Notes: generated from the letters alone by a model not told the origin. Positions 44,468-53,150 are shown, numbered from the stretch's first letter. The stretch is DNA of 64,000 bases from Mxb001 sp046046455 (GCA_046046455.1 JBJOJS010000116.1:1-64000), one strand, 5' to 3'. Program-made: numbers and translations.

Positions 44468-45236
44468 GTGCATCGGCCGAAGCACCGAATCCGATGGCCG
44501 ACGCGTTCCACCGGATCCAGTCGGCGACTCCGGTGGGTTCGCCTGATCGATAGCCGCGAAGGGCGGTGACGTAGGAGCTGCGACCCAGGGAGAGCATCCC
44601 CGCCTCGGGACAGCCGAGCAGATCCGGATCCACACCGCGCGACGCGACGACGAGCCGCACGGTTGCTCGCGCGATGAGTCCCGAGCCCCAGCGGAAGGGC
44701 TGCACCGCCATGAGTTCGCCGTGTGCGATCGCCGCGACCAGGATCGCGGGGGCCGTGGTGGGGCGAGTGAGGACATCGGCCAAGCCGACGAGTCGATCCG
44801 ACACCTGACCCCATGGGAGGGGAGCACCGGAGTGAAGTGCATCGACGACCTCGTCCTGCTGGCGAGGTCGACCCAGCGCACCTTCGTCCTCGAATCCGCG
44901 TGCGGCGATGGCGTGCAGGTGCGCCAGCACTTGCAGCGGCGCCCGGCTCCACGCATCGACCTGACCGGGGATCGCGGACGTCACGGCCAGCGATGCGGCA
45001 ACGGCGCGACCGAGGGGAGAGTCATCGAGACCCGCGCGCACGATGTCGAGGGTCACGTCAGCGCCCTCGAGAGCGGCCGAGTCCCGGGCACCGGTCAGAG
45101 CCGAGGCCGCGACGATCTCTGCGGCGCGCGCGCGCACGCCGCGATCCCAGAGAAGGCGATCGACCTCGGCGCGGGCCGCATCGCAGGCCTCGCCGACGCC
45201 CGGTAGACCGGCGAGTGTGGCGAGGGGATCGCTCAG
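44457..45236 (-). CDS. Fic-like protein with degenerate catalytic motif
   Basis: A protein of about 259 residues resembling an actinobacterial Fic-related family. A conserved N-terminal helix SAALEGADVTLDIVRAG has an inhibitory-type pattern. The motif equivalent to Fic HPFxxGNGR reads VQPFRWGSGLIAR, so the catalytic His is Gln and the Asn is Ser. AMP transfer is therefore unlikely. No ATG, GTG or TTG lies at the expected N terminus. The best match is CTG 45236, overlapping the preceding stop (CTGA). Its 5' end therefore joins the deacetylase gene on the same strand. Function unknown. Confidence 0.7.
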   Translation of the reverse strand: MSDPLATLAGLPGVGEACDAARAEVDRLLWDRGVRARAAEIVAASALTGARDSAALEGADVTLDIVRAGLDDSPLGRAVAASLAVTSAIPGQVDAWSRAPLQVLAHLHAIAARGFEDEGALGRPRQQDEVVDALHSGAPLPWGQVSDRLVGLADVLTRPTTAPAILVAAIAHGELMAVQPFRWGSGLIARATVRLVVASRGVDPDLLGCPEAGMLSLGRSSYVTALRGYRSGEPTGVADWIRWNASAIGFGASADAPHR

Positions 45237-46480
45237 TAGGACTGCACCCCCTGGGCCACGAGCTGCTGCAGGACCGCGGGGTCCTGGGCCTCGAGCCACT
45301 TCACGAGCTGGGCATTGGACACGAACTTCAGATCGGGGTACTTGGCTGCCGCATCGAGCACGTAGCGAGTAATGGCGTTCTGATAAGCGCCGCACACCCA
45401 GGTGTTGAAGTGGTTGCCGAAGAAGAACGGGGCGCGATTGCCGTTGTAGAGAGCGTCGGTCGCAGCCATGAGCGAGTCGTACGTCGACTGCTCGATGCGA
45501 TCGCAGGTGGCTTGGTCGGCTTCTTGCTGACAGTCGTTCTGCGCGCAGAGGAAGTTGTAGTCCATCGACAGGTTGGAGCGGTCATAGCCGACGACCTTCA
45601 TCGTCTGCAGGGGGAAGTCCCACAGGCCGTACTCGTTCTTCACCGGCCACTGGAGGGATCCGGGATTCGATGCGTCGTAGGTGAAGCCGTTCTCGGCGAA
45701 GATCGGATACATCACGTCGCGCTGACCCTCGAGGCAGGGTGTGCGAGCTCCCTGGATCACGCTGTGGTTGAAGGGCAGCGGGTCGGGGTCGGTGATGCCG
45801 TTGTTGGCGGCCCAGTTGTCCATGAATCCGACGTCCTGGGCGAACTCGCTCTGCCACTCCTCGGGCCCCCAGGAGTTAACCGCACCGTCATTGGGCTCGC
45901 ACCAGTGGCCGAGGAAGTGCGTGCCGATCTCGTGACCGCGCTCGTAGGCCTCCTTGTAGTTGGCGACACGACCGACGACCTCCTGCGGGTCATCCGCGAA
46001 GCCGATCGCGCTCGAGCCCGCCTCGCGGCCCGGGGTCTCGTAGAGGAACTTCTGGTCCTCGGGAAGCAGGCAGAGCCCGGAGATGAAGAACGTGAAGAAC
46101 GCGTCGACCTGAGCCGCGGTATCCAGGTAGTGGCGCATGATGTCGAGACTGCAGGAGCCATCGAAGGAAATCGTGACGAACTGCGGCGGCTTCTCGCCCG
46201 GTGCGAGCTTCTCGACAGGGAAGTCCGGTTGCGGCAGGTTGACCGCGGAAACCCCGCCGCCCTCGCCCATGACCTCGCCGATCGCCGCGGAGGACGAGTC
46301 GGTCGGGAGAGGCTCGGCGGTGGAGGACTCGGGAGCCGGCCCGTCGGTGGGGTCGGTGGGAGCAGGAGTCGAGGAGTCCGCGGTCGGCGTCGACGAGGAG
46401 CCCGGCAGCACGGCGCCCATGACGAGGCCGAGGGCAGCCGCCAGGGCGAGCAGGAGCGGGACGAGCACGCGGGGACGCAC
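45233..46480 (-). CDS. secreted polysaccharide deacetylase-like protein
   Basis: A 415-residue exported protein: signal peptide (residues 1-24), a Ser/Thr/Pro/Glu-rich linker to about residue 75, then a NodB-type deacetylase barrel. The first motif reads VTISFDGSCSL instead of the usual TFDDG. The second, HEIGTHFLGHWC, keeps the two His of the metal site. Several Cys suggest disulfides. Such proteins deacetylate cell-wall or exopolysaccharide sugars. GTG 46480 follows GGAGG. Its stop is overlapped by the Fic-like gene. It diverges from acs. Confidence 0.8.
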   Translation of the reverse strand: MRPRVLVPLLLALAAALGLVMGAVLPGSSSTPTADSSTPAPTDPTDGPAPESSTAEPLPTDSSSAAIGEVMGEGGGVSAVNLPQPDFPVEKLAPGEKPPQFVTISFDGSCSLDIMRHYLDTAAQVDAFFTFFISGLCLLPEDQKFLYETPGREAGSSAIGFADDPQEVVGRVANYKEAYERGHEIGTHFLGHWCEPNDGAVNSWGPEEWQSEFAQDVGFMDNWAANNGITDPDPLPFNHSVIQGARTPCLEGQRDVMYPIFAENGFTYDASNPGSLQWPVKNEYGLWDFPLQTMKVVGYDRSNLSMDYNFLCAQNDCQQEADQATCDRIEQSTYDSLMAATDALYNGNRAPFFFGNHFNTWVCGAYQNAITRYVLDAAAKYPDLKFVSNAQLVKWLEAQDPAVLQQLVAQGVQSY

Positions 46481-46651
46481 GCGGACCTCCAGGGGCTATC
46501 GGTCGGGGGCACCGACCTCCCCATCCTGACGCATGGAGGGTCCCCGAGGCTCCCTGTGACGCGCGGGAAGCGTCCGCGCCGCCCTCATGGGGCGACTACC
46601 GTGGCCCATGTCACATGCGGCGTCCTGAGCCGCGCGCCCCGAGGAGGAGAC

Positions 46652-48616
46652 GTGTCCGACGACGCCCTGGCCAATCTGCTTCAGGAGGACCGCACCTTCC
46701 CGCCGAGCCCCGCGTTCGCGGCCCAGGCCAACGCGCAGGCGTCGATGTACGACGAGGCTGCGGCGGATCGACTGGCCTTCTGGGCGGAGCAGGCCCGGCG
46801 CCTGGACTGGGCTGAGCCCTGGACCGAGGTGCTCGACTGGAGCAACGCGCCCTTCGCGCGGTGGTTCGTCGACGGGAACCTGAACGTCGCCTACAACTGC
46901 GTCGACCGGCATGTCGAGTCGGGTCACGGCGACCAGATCGCTCTGCACTTCGAGGGCGAGCCGGGTGACACTCGCGACATCACCTACGCCGAACTCCAGC
47001 GCGAGGTGAGCAAGGCAGCCCACGCCCTCACGGAACTCGGCGTCACAGCTGGCGACCGCGTCGCGATCTACATGCCGATGATCCCCGAGGCGGTCGTGGC
47101 CATGCTCGCGTGCGCGCGCATCGGCGCTCCCCATTCCGTCGTCTTCGCGGGATTCTCCGCGGAAGCTTTGCGCTCCCGCATCGACGACGCCCAGGCCAAG
47201 CTCGTCATCACCGCTGACGGCCAGAACCGCCGCGGTGCAGCCATGCCCCTCAAGCCTGCGGTCGATGAGGCGATCGAGCAGACGCCAAGCGTGTCCCACG
47301 TCCTCGTCGTACGCCGCACGGGTGGCGACGTCACCATGCGGGAGGGCCGGGACGTCTGGTGGCACGATCTCGTGGACCGCCAGTCCGACGTACACGACCC
47401 GCAGTCCTTCGACAGCGAGCACCCGCTCTTCATCCTCTACACGTCCGGCACCACCGGGAAGCCAAAGGGCATCCTGCATACGAGCGGTGGCTACCTCACG
47501 CAGACGGCATTCACGCACGCGAATGTATTCGATCTCAAGCCCGACACCGACATCTACTGGTGCACGGCCGACATCGGCTGGGTGACCGGCCACAGCTACA
47601 TCGTCTACGGGCCGCTCGCTAACCGCGTGACGCAGGTCATCTACGAAGGCACGCCAGACACTCCCCACAAGGGGCGCTTCTGGGAGATCGTTGAGAAGTA
47701 CGGCGTGACGATCTTCTACACGGCACCCACCGCTATCCGCACCTTCATGAAGTGGGGTACGGAGTATCCCCAGCAGCATGACCTGTCATCGCTACGCCTG
47801 CTCGGCACCGTTGGTGAGCCCATCAATCCCGAGGCATGGATGTGGTACCGCGACGTCATCGGGGGCGACGAGTGCCCCATCGTCGACACCTGGTGGCAGA
47901 CCGAGACGGGCGCCATCATGATCAGCCCTCTGCCCGGTGTGACCGCCACGAAGCCCGGCTCGGCCATGCGCCCGCTGCCGGGCATCGGTGCGGCTGTCGT
48001 CGATGACGAGGGACGGCCGGTCGAACTCGGCCACGGGGGCTACCTCGTGCTCACCGAGCCGTGGCCGTCGATGCTGCGAGGCATCTGGGGTGACAACCAG
48101 CGGTACGTCGACACGTACTGGTCGCGATGGCCGCAGTACTACTTCGCGGGCGACGGCGCGAAGATCGACTTCGATGGAGCGCTCTGGCTGCTCGGCCGCG
48201 TCGATGACGTGATGAATGTGTCCGGTCACCGCATCTCCACCACGGAGGTCGAGTCCGCTCTCGTCTCGCATCCCACGGTCGCCGAGGCCGCTGTCGTCGG
48301 TGCGGCTGACGACGTTACGGGGCAGGGCATCGTCGCCTTCGTCATCCTGCGCGGTGGCGTCGAGGAGGGCGCCGATGGGAGCGAGTACATCACGGCGCTG
48401 CGCAATCACGTCGCACATGAGATCGGCCCCATCGCCAAGCCGCGACAGATCATGATCGTGTCGGAACTGCCCAAGACCCGCTCCGGCAAGATCATGCGTC
48501 GGCTCCTGCGTGACGTGGCGGAGAATAGGTCCCTCGGCGATGTGACGACGCTGGCTGATCCCCACGTCATGCAGCTGATCTCCACCGGACTGCAGACGGG
48601 CAGCGGCGAGGATTAG
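46652..48616 (+). CDS. acsA: acetyl-CoA synthetase
   Basis: A 654-residue acetate-CoA ligase. The P-loop-like motif FILYTSGTTGKPKGI, acetate-pocket region DTWWQTETGAIMI (near residue 410) and hinge/C-terminal GRVDDVMNVSGHRIST are typical of Acs. The regulatory Lys lies in KTRSGKIMRRLL, the acetylation site of Acs in other bacteria. Start GTG 46652 after GAGGAGG; the frame is open far upstream but that part is antisense to the deacetylase. It makes acetyl-CoA from acetate with PPi release. Confidence 0.96.
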   Translation: MSDDALANLLQEDRTFPPSPAFAAQANAQASMYDEAAADRLAFWAEQARRLDWAEPWTEVLDWSNAPFARWFVDGNLNVAYNCVDRHVESGHGDQIALHFEGEPGDTRDITYAELQREVSKAAHALTELGVTAGDRVAIYMPMIPEAVVAMLACARIGAPHSVVFAGFSAEALRSRIDDAQAKLVITADGQNRRGAAMPLKPAVDEAIEQTPSVSHVLVVRRTGGDVTMREGRDVWWHDLVDRQSDVHDPQSFDSEHPLFILYTSGTTGKPKGILHTSGGYLTQTAFTHANVFDLKPDTDIYWCTADIGWVTGHSYIVYGPLANRVTQVIYEGTPDTPHKGRFWEIVEKYGVTIFYTAPTAIRTFMKWGTEYPQQHDLSSLRLLGTVGEPINPEAWMWYRDVIGGDECPIVDTWWQTETGAIMISPLPGVTATKPGSAMRPLPGIGAAVVDDEGRPVELGHGGYLVLTEPWPSMLRGIWGDNQRYVDTYWSRWPQYYFAGDGAKIDFDGALWLLGRVDDVMNVSGHRISTTEVESALVSHPTVAEAAVVGAADDVTGQGIVAFVILRGGVEEGADGSEYITALRNHVAHEIGPIAKPRQIMIVSELPKTRSGKIMRRLLRDVAENRSLGDVTTLADPHVMQLISTGLQTGSGED

Positions 48617-48636
48617 CCCACGCTTCACGCACTGCG

Positions 48637-48711
48637 CGATACAGGTAACCTGTAGAGCGGTGTGCCGGGAAGCCTGGTCGGCGTTTCCTCGACCGACCCT
48701 GGAGGCCCCCG
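48637..48711 (+). ncRNA. candidate nhaA-I-type (Li+/Na+) riboswitch leader of nhaA
   Basis: Directly before nhaA are a short hairpin (ACAGG TAA CCTGT, 48641-48653), then GCGGTGTGCCGGGAAGCCTGG (48657-48677), and a second hairpin (GGTCGG 48676-48681 pairing with CCGACC in the 48690s). The GGAGG ribosome binding site lies just after it. The order and the GCCGGGAAGCCTGG core recall the nhaA-I motif described upstream of nhaA genes in actinobacteria, later shown to sense Li+ or Na+. I compared this from memory only. Confidence 0.5.
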
Positions 48712-50061
48712 ATGGCTCACCCCGATGGGAACTCATCTTTGGATGACGCCGCGCCCCAACTCTTCGATAGACCACCTCTCGGTGAACGCATCTGGCTGCT
48801 GCGCGCCTTGCGTGGAGAGACCATTGGCGGAGTCCTCCTGCTCGTCGCTGCCGTCATCGCCATCGCGTGGGCGAACTCCCCCTGGGGCGACTCCTACTTC
48901 GCGCTCGGCGCGATCACGGTGGGGCCCGAGGCACTGGGACTCAATCTCAGCCTGGCCACGTGGGCAGCGGATGGACTGCTCGCGGTCTTCTTCTTCGTCG
49001 CGGGGCTCGAACTCAAGCACGAGCTGACGCACGGCACGTTGTCGAAGCCGGCGCAGGCGGCAGTGCCGATCGCTGCAGCTATCGGCGGCATGGCGGTGCC
49101 GGCGATCATCTTCGTCACGATCGTCGCGGCGTCAGGGGAGCCGGGTGGCCTGCGCGGATGGGCCGTGCCCATGGCCACCGACATCGCGTTCGCGCTCGCC
49201 GTACTCGCCGTCGTCGGACGCATGCTCCCGGTCGCACTGCGGGCGTTCCTCCTCACGCTCGCCGTCGTCGATGACCTCGGTGCCATCACGATCATCGCGA
49301 TCTTCTACTCCAAGGGGTTCTCACTTCCGTTCTTCCTCTTGGCGGTAGCCCTCCTGGGCGTCTACTGGTTCCTTCAGAGGCGCCGGGTGCGCAGCCCCGT
49401 GATCTACGTGCCCCTCGCCCTCGTCATCTGGTGGGCGACACATGAGAGCGGGATCCACGCCACCGTCGCCGGAGTGGCCATGGCACTGCTCACGAGGTCG
49501 AGCACCGATCCGGGAGAGGTCGAGTCACCGGTGGACCGGCTGCAGCGCATGCTCCTGCCGCTCAGCGCCGGACTGTGCGTGCCGCTCTTCGCCTTCTTCG
49601 CCGCAGGCGTCGACCTGCGCAGCACCGGACTCGTGACGGCGTTGAGCAGCCCCGTCGCCATCGGCATCATGGCCGGACTCATCCTGGGCAAGCCCATCGG
49701 TGTCGTGGGCACAGCGTGGCTGATGGCCCGCTTCACGCGCGCCCGGCTCAACCCCGCCATCGGGTGGCGGGACGTCTTGGCCGTGGGCCTCCTCGCCGGA
49801 ATCGGCTTCACCGTCGCCCTGCTCATCACGGAGTTGGCCTATTCGGACAACGAAGGGCTACTCGACAGCGCCAAGGTGGCGGTCTTCTCGGCCTCGGTGA
49901 TCTCGGCCCTCATCGCCTCGGTGATGCTCCTGACCCGCAACCGGCACTACCGCCGAGCGGCGGCCATCGAGGAGGCGGACGTCGACGGGGACGGCATTCC
50001 TGACGTCTATCAGCGTGGTGCTGACGGGGAAGCCGGCGCGCCGCCCCAGGGGACCCACTAG
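48712..50061 (+). CDS. nhaA: Na+/H+ antiporter NhaA with a C-terminal calcium-loop-like tail
   Basis: A 449-residue NhaA antiporter with about 12 membrane helices. The adjacent acidic pair in VVDDLGAITI (NhaA Asp163/164 equivalents) and the VFFFVAGLELKHE block are present. The cytoplasmic C terminus ends in DVDGDGIPDVYQ (Asp423, 425, 427 and 431), an EF-hand-like loop. It exports Na+ in exchange for protons. ATG 48712 follows GGAGG. Regulated perhaps by the leader RNA above. It is followed in 32 bases by a holin-like gene. Confidence 0.94.
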   Translation: MAHPDGNSSLDDAAPQLFDRPPLGERIWLLRALRGETIGGVLLLVAAVIAIAWANSPWGDSYFALGAITVGPEALGLNLSLATWAADGLLAVFFFVAGLELKHELTHGTLSKPAQAAVPIAAAIGGMAVPAIIFVTIVAASGEPGGLRGWAVPMATDIAFALAVLAVVGRMLPVALRAFLLTLAVVDDLGAITIIAIFYSKGFSLPFFLLAVALLGVYWFLQRRRVRSPVIYVPLALVIWWATHESGIHATVAGVAMALLTRSSTDPGEVESPVDRLQRMLLPLSAGLCVPLFAFFAAGVDLRSTGLVTALSSPVAIGIMAGLILGKPIGVVGTAWLMARFTRARLNPAIGWRDVLAVGLLAGIGFTVALLITELAYSDNEGLLDSAKVAVFSASVISALIASVMLLTRNRHYRRAAAIEEADVDGDGIPDVYQRGADGEAGAPPQGTH

Positions 50062-50093
50062 CCTTCCTGCGACGGACAGCGAAGGAGACGACC

Positions 50094-50540
50094 ATGCCCG
50101 ATATGACTCCCCCGGGAGAGGCCTCGATCAAGGCCCTGGTCGCTGCTGCCGTTGCCGATCTCCAGCGACTGGTCAAGGCGCAGATCGCCCTTGCCAAACT
50201 CGAGCTTCAGCAAACGGGGCGCGCCGCGGGCAAGACCGGCATCTTCATCGTGACGGCGCTGTCCATGGCTGCGCTCGGCGGCATCTTTCTCCTCGTCACA
50301 CTTGCCTACGTACTTGTCGCACTCGGACTTCCCGTATGGGCGGGCTTCGGGATCGTGACCCTGCTGCTCTTCATCGCTGCCGCCATCCTCGGTCTGCTCG
50401 GCAAGAAGGAGTCGGCCAAGATCAAGGGACCCGACCGCACGATCGCGCAGATCGAGCAGACCAAGGCGACCCTGCAGTCGGCCGTCGAACAGGCCACGGA
50501 CTTCCCGACCGCGGAGTCGCGCGCCCTGCCCGAGCGCTGA
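50094..50540 (+). CDS. holin-like membrane protein (actinobacterial Phage_holin_3_6 type)
   Basis: A 148-residue protein with an amphipathic N-terminal helix (VAAAVADLQRLVKAQIALAKLELQQ) and two transmembrane helices (about 55-75 and 83-102), then a charged helical tail. This is the actinobacterial holin-X layout, usually a chromosomal gene without lysis function. ATG 50094. It lies between nhaA and the EphE-like gene, matching Rv3669 in M. tuberculosis, so it is not evidence of a prophage. Confidence 0.83.
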   Translation: MPDMTPPGEASIKALVAAAVADLQRLVKAQIALAKLELQQTGRAAGKTGIFIVTALSMAALGGIFLLVTLAYVLVALGLPVWAGFGIVTLLLFIAAAILGLLGKKESAKIKGPDRTIAQIEQTKATLQSAVEQATDFPTAESRALPER

Positions 50541-50547
50541 CACGGGC

Positions 50548-51468
50548 GTGCTCCTCGATCCCGAAGACGTCATCCGCGAGCCCGGCCCCTGGGCTCACCG
50601 AGACGTCTCCGCCAACGGAGCGCGCTTCCACATCGTCGAGGCAGGCGAGGGTCCGCTCGTCGTACTCCTGCATGGCTTCCCGACCCTGTGGTGGTCGTGG
50701 CGCCGCCAATTGCGCTCCTTCGCCGAAGCGGGTTACCGGGTGGTCGCCATGGACCTGCGGGGCTACGGAGGCTCAGACCACACGCCTCACGGCTACGACC
50801 CCACGACGCTGTCTCGTGACGTGGCCGGGGTCATCCGCAGCCTCGGTGAGCCTTCCGCAACCGTCATCGGCCACGGCTGGGGCGGCCTGATCGCCTGGAG
50901 CATGGCGATCCTCGACCCCGACGTGGTCGATGCCATCGTGCCCGTCTCCATGCCCCATCCGCGGAGATTCCGCGCGGCGATCGTGCGTGATGCGATCCAG
51001 CGTCGTCAGGCGCTCTACGCCGTGGGCTTCCAGTGGCCCTTCCTCCCCGAGCGCTCGCTCATGGCGGATGACTGCTCGCGAGTGGGCGAGATCCTCGAGT
51101 CGTGGTCCGCGACACCCGGCTGGCCAGACGCGGAGACATCACTGGCCTACCGGTCGGCATTCTCGCTGTGGCCGACCGCGCACTGCGCGGTGGAGTATCA
51201 CCGCTGGGCACTGCGATCCCTCGTGCGCACTGACGGCATCCGCTACTCGCACCGGATGGAAACGCCGATCGAGGTGCCTGTGCTGCACATCCACGGCGCG
51301 CAGGATCCCTCCGTGCTCCTGCGCAGCGCTGAGGGCTCGGGCGAGTGGGTCGCGGGCCCCTACGACTTCCACATCATCGACTCCGTGGGCCACTTCCCCC
51401 ATGAGGAGGCACCTGAGGTCTTCGATCCGATCGTGCTGAAGTGGCTCGCCGGCCTGCCGCGTGCGTGA
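50548..51468 (+). CDS. epoxide-hydrolase-like alpha/beta protein (EphE position) with altered nucleophile
   Basis: A 306-residue alpha/beta hydrolase-fold protein. The oxyanion motif LHGFP is near residue 41. The elbow reads IGHGWGGL: the nucleophile position (Asp or Ser in active enzymes) is Gly110. The later acid (IHGAQDPS) and His (VGHFPHEEAP) are kept. Family members at this locus (EphE, Rv3670) are annotated as epoxide hydrolases. The Gly makes normal covalent catalysis unlikely. Start GTG 50548. The stop overlaps the DUF309 start. Confidence 0.82.
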   Translation: MLLDPEDVIREPGPWAHRDVSANGARFHIVEAGEGPLVVLLHGFPTLWWSWRRQLRSFAEAGYRVVAMDLRGYGGSDHTPHGYDPTTLSRDVAGVIRSLGEPSATVIGHGWGGLIAWSMAILDPDVVDAIVPVSMPHPRRFRAAIVRDAIQRRQALYAVGFQWPFLPERSLMADDCSRVGEILESWSATPGWPDAETSLAYRSAFSLWPTAHCAVEYHRWALRSLVRTDGIRYSHRMETPIEVPVLHIHGAQDPSVLLRSAEGSGEWVAGPYDFHIIDSVGHFPHEEAPEVFDPIVLKWLAGLPRA

Positions 51469-51833
51469 TGCGACCGCGCGACCGGTTGGGGCGACCGCTG
51501 GCCTGGGACGCGGTCGGCTTCCCCGGTGTGGAGCAGCGCGATCGCATCACGTCTGATGCCGCCGTATCTGAGGCTGTCGACTACCTCGAGCGCGGGCTGC
51601 CCTTCCACGCGCACGAGGTGCTCGAGATGCGCTGGCGTTGCTGTCCCGTCGAGGAGCGACCGCTGTGGCGTGGACTCGCGCAGGCCGCTGCGGGTGTCAC
51701 GCACGCCGCACGCGGCAATCCCGTCGGTGCCGAGCGCCTCATCGCCCGCGGGCGCACGAGCATCGAGGAGTACGCCGGATCCCTGGACGCGGCGACGCGT
51801 GATCTGGTGGCTCAGCTCACCCAGGTCGACTGA
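51468..51833 (+). CDS. DUF309 protein
   Basis: A 121-residue helical protein. The signature YLERGLPFHAHEVLEMRWR is the DUF309 motif. Further conserved helices, GLAQAAAGVTHAARGN and LIARGRTSIEEYAGS, follow. The His-containing PFHAHE motif may bind a metal or anion, but no activity is known. ATG 51468 makes a TGATG overlap with the hydrolase stop; GTG 51465 is in the same frame. It is the last gene of the nhaA group. Confidence 0.85.
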   Translation: MRPRDRLGRPLAWDAVGFPGVEQRDRITSDAAVSEAVDYLERGLPFHAHEVLEMRWRCCPVEERPLWRGLAQAAAGVTHAARGNPVGAERLIARGRTSIEEYAGSLDAATRDLVAQLTQVD

Positions 51834-51876
51834 CAGGCCAACCTGGCGGGTGCGACAGCGATGTAGCGCCCAACTT

Positions 51877-51913
51877 CGAGCGGAGAAGGTAGGAAAACGA
51901 CCTTCTCCGCTCG
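51877..51913. repeat. 14-bp inverted repeat with 9-nt loop
   Basis: Arms 51877-51890 and 51900-51913 (CGAGCGGAGAAGGT and its complement) are perfect. It lies between the convergent DUF309 and MarP genes, and could be a bidirectional terminator. On the minus strand the loop is CGTTTTCCT, and no U-tract follows either arm. Confidence 0.85.
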
Positions 51914-51968
51914 GAATTCATCTACCGCACGCCGACTGACCATGCGCTCGTCGCAAGGATGCGCGTGA

Positions 51969-53150
51969 TCACCGGCAGCGTCCGGTGTCGACGGACTCGA
52001 GGGCAACGGCGCCGATCCGAGCAAGCGGCGTGGCCTGCTCAGCGGTGATGGCGTAGCCGGTCTCCTCCTCGCCGAGTCCCGCGGCGAAGACGACGCCGTA
52101 GACGCGCCCATTGGGGGCGAGCAGGGGACCCCCGGAGTTGCCCGGGACCACGGTGCCCCTGAAGGAGTACACATCGCGCACGACTCCCGATCGCCCGTAG
52201 ATGTCCTCGCCGCGGGCATCGATGCGATCGCGGATGCGCGCCGCCCCCGCCTGGAGGTCGCCGCCTCCGGGGAAGCCGGCGACAACCGCGCCGTCACCGG
52301 TCTCCGCGGGCCGCGTAGCGAAGGCGAGCGGTGGAGCGGGGAGTCCCTCAACACGGAGCACGGCCAGGTCGATACGCGCGTCGATGGCTACCACCGTCGC
52401 CGGGTAGCTCGCCGGATCCCCCGGGATGCGCACGCTGGGCTGATCCGAGCCAGCGATGACGTGCGCATTGGTCAGGATGCGATCGGGTGCGTAGGCGAAG
52501 CCCGAACCAGTGACCACGGCATCGCAGGCAACCGCGGTGACCTTCACGAGTGACGGCCAGGAGGCACGCACCGCCGGATCTCGGAGGAGGCGCTCATTGG
52601 GCGCGGGCACCTGCGGTCCGGCGTACTGCCCCAGGCCGGAGAACACCCGGGGTAGGCCCGACGCGTCGACGGCATTGCGCAGGCCGGAGAAGAGATCGCG
52701 CGCCTGGTCGGGAACGGCGGAGTCCAGTGTCCGCAGCAGCAGCGACGAGCGGACCTCCCGCGCGACCGACAGGCTCGGCACGAGACCGACGGCCATGGCG
52801 ATGATCCACAGCACCACAGCGAGGGCGACCACGTTGAGGGCCGCTCCCGCGGCGCTATCGACGACCTGGACACCCTTCGCTGTCATGGCCGACCGCAGCC
52901 GACGGCCCAGGAGGGACGCGAGCGTCTGGCCGACGAGCGCCGCGAGGAGGATCGCCGTGGCGAGCAGGAGTGGACCGAGTGCTCCCGGGAGATCGCGACC
53001 TTCGAAGGCCCGGGGCAGCAGCAGCGCGGCAGCGAGGGCGCCCACCAGGAAGCCCCCGAAGGACAGCAATCCCGCTACGAAGCCCTGACGCCATCCGGTC
53101 CACGCGAAGACGACGAGCGCCGCGAGGACGATGGCGTCGACGAGGTTCAC
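51969..53150 (-). CDS. marP: membrane-anchored serine protease, MarP type
   Basis: A 393-residue trypsin-like protease of the MarP family. The N terminus has four membrane segments in a CvpA-like domain (NLVDAIVLAALVVFAWTGWRQGFVAGLL start). The C-terminal protease domain holds His in TNAHVIAG, Asp in DARIDLAVLR and Ser in VPGNSGGPLL. In M. tuberculosis, MarP (Rv3671c) resists acid stress by cleaving a peptidoglycan hydrolase. GTG 53150 overlaps the NUDIX stop (GTGA). Two Cys near the active site (TAVACDAV and GRC at the end) may form the regulatory disulfide. Confidence 0.92.
   Translation of the reverse strand: MNLVDAIVLAALVVFAWTGWRQGFVAGLLSFGGFLVGALAAALLLPRAFEGRDLPGALGPLLLATAILLAALVGQTLASLLGRRLRSAMTAKGVQVVDSAAGAALNVVALAVVLWIIAMAVGLVPSLSVAREVRSSLLLRTLDSAVPDQARDLFSGLRNAVDASGLPRVFSGLGQYAGPQVPAPNERLLRDPAVRASWPSLVKVTAVACDAVVTGSGFAYAPDRILTNAHVIAGSDQPSVRIPGDPASYPATVVAIDARIDLAVLRVEGLPAPPLAFATRPAETGDGAVVAGFPGGGDLQAGAARIRDRIDARGEDIYGRSGVVRDVYSFRGTVVPGNSGGPLLAPNGRVYGVVFAAGLGEEETGYAITAEQATPLARIGAVALESVDTGRCR

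Noticed and set aside
44813..46651. Long open upstream extension of the acs frame (about 610 codons)
   Set aside because: It is antisense to the deacetylase and Fic-like genes and rich in Arg/Gly shadow sequence. The acs family start fits GTG 46652 with a good ribosome binding site.
46496..47779. 427-codon minus-strand open frame opposite acs
   Set aside because: Antisense to the conserved Acs core; no family features.
50094..50540. Holin-like gene as evidence of a prophage
   Set aside because: It sits in the conserved position of Rv3669 between nhaA and ephE-like genes, and no other phage gene is near.
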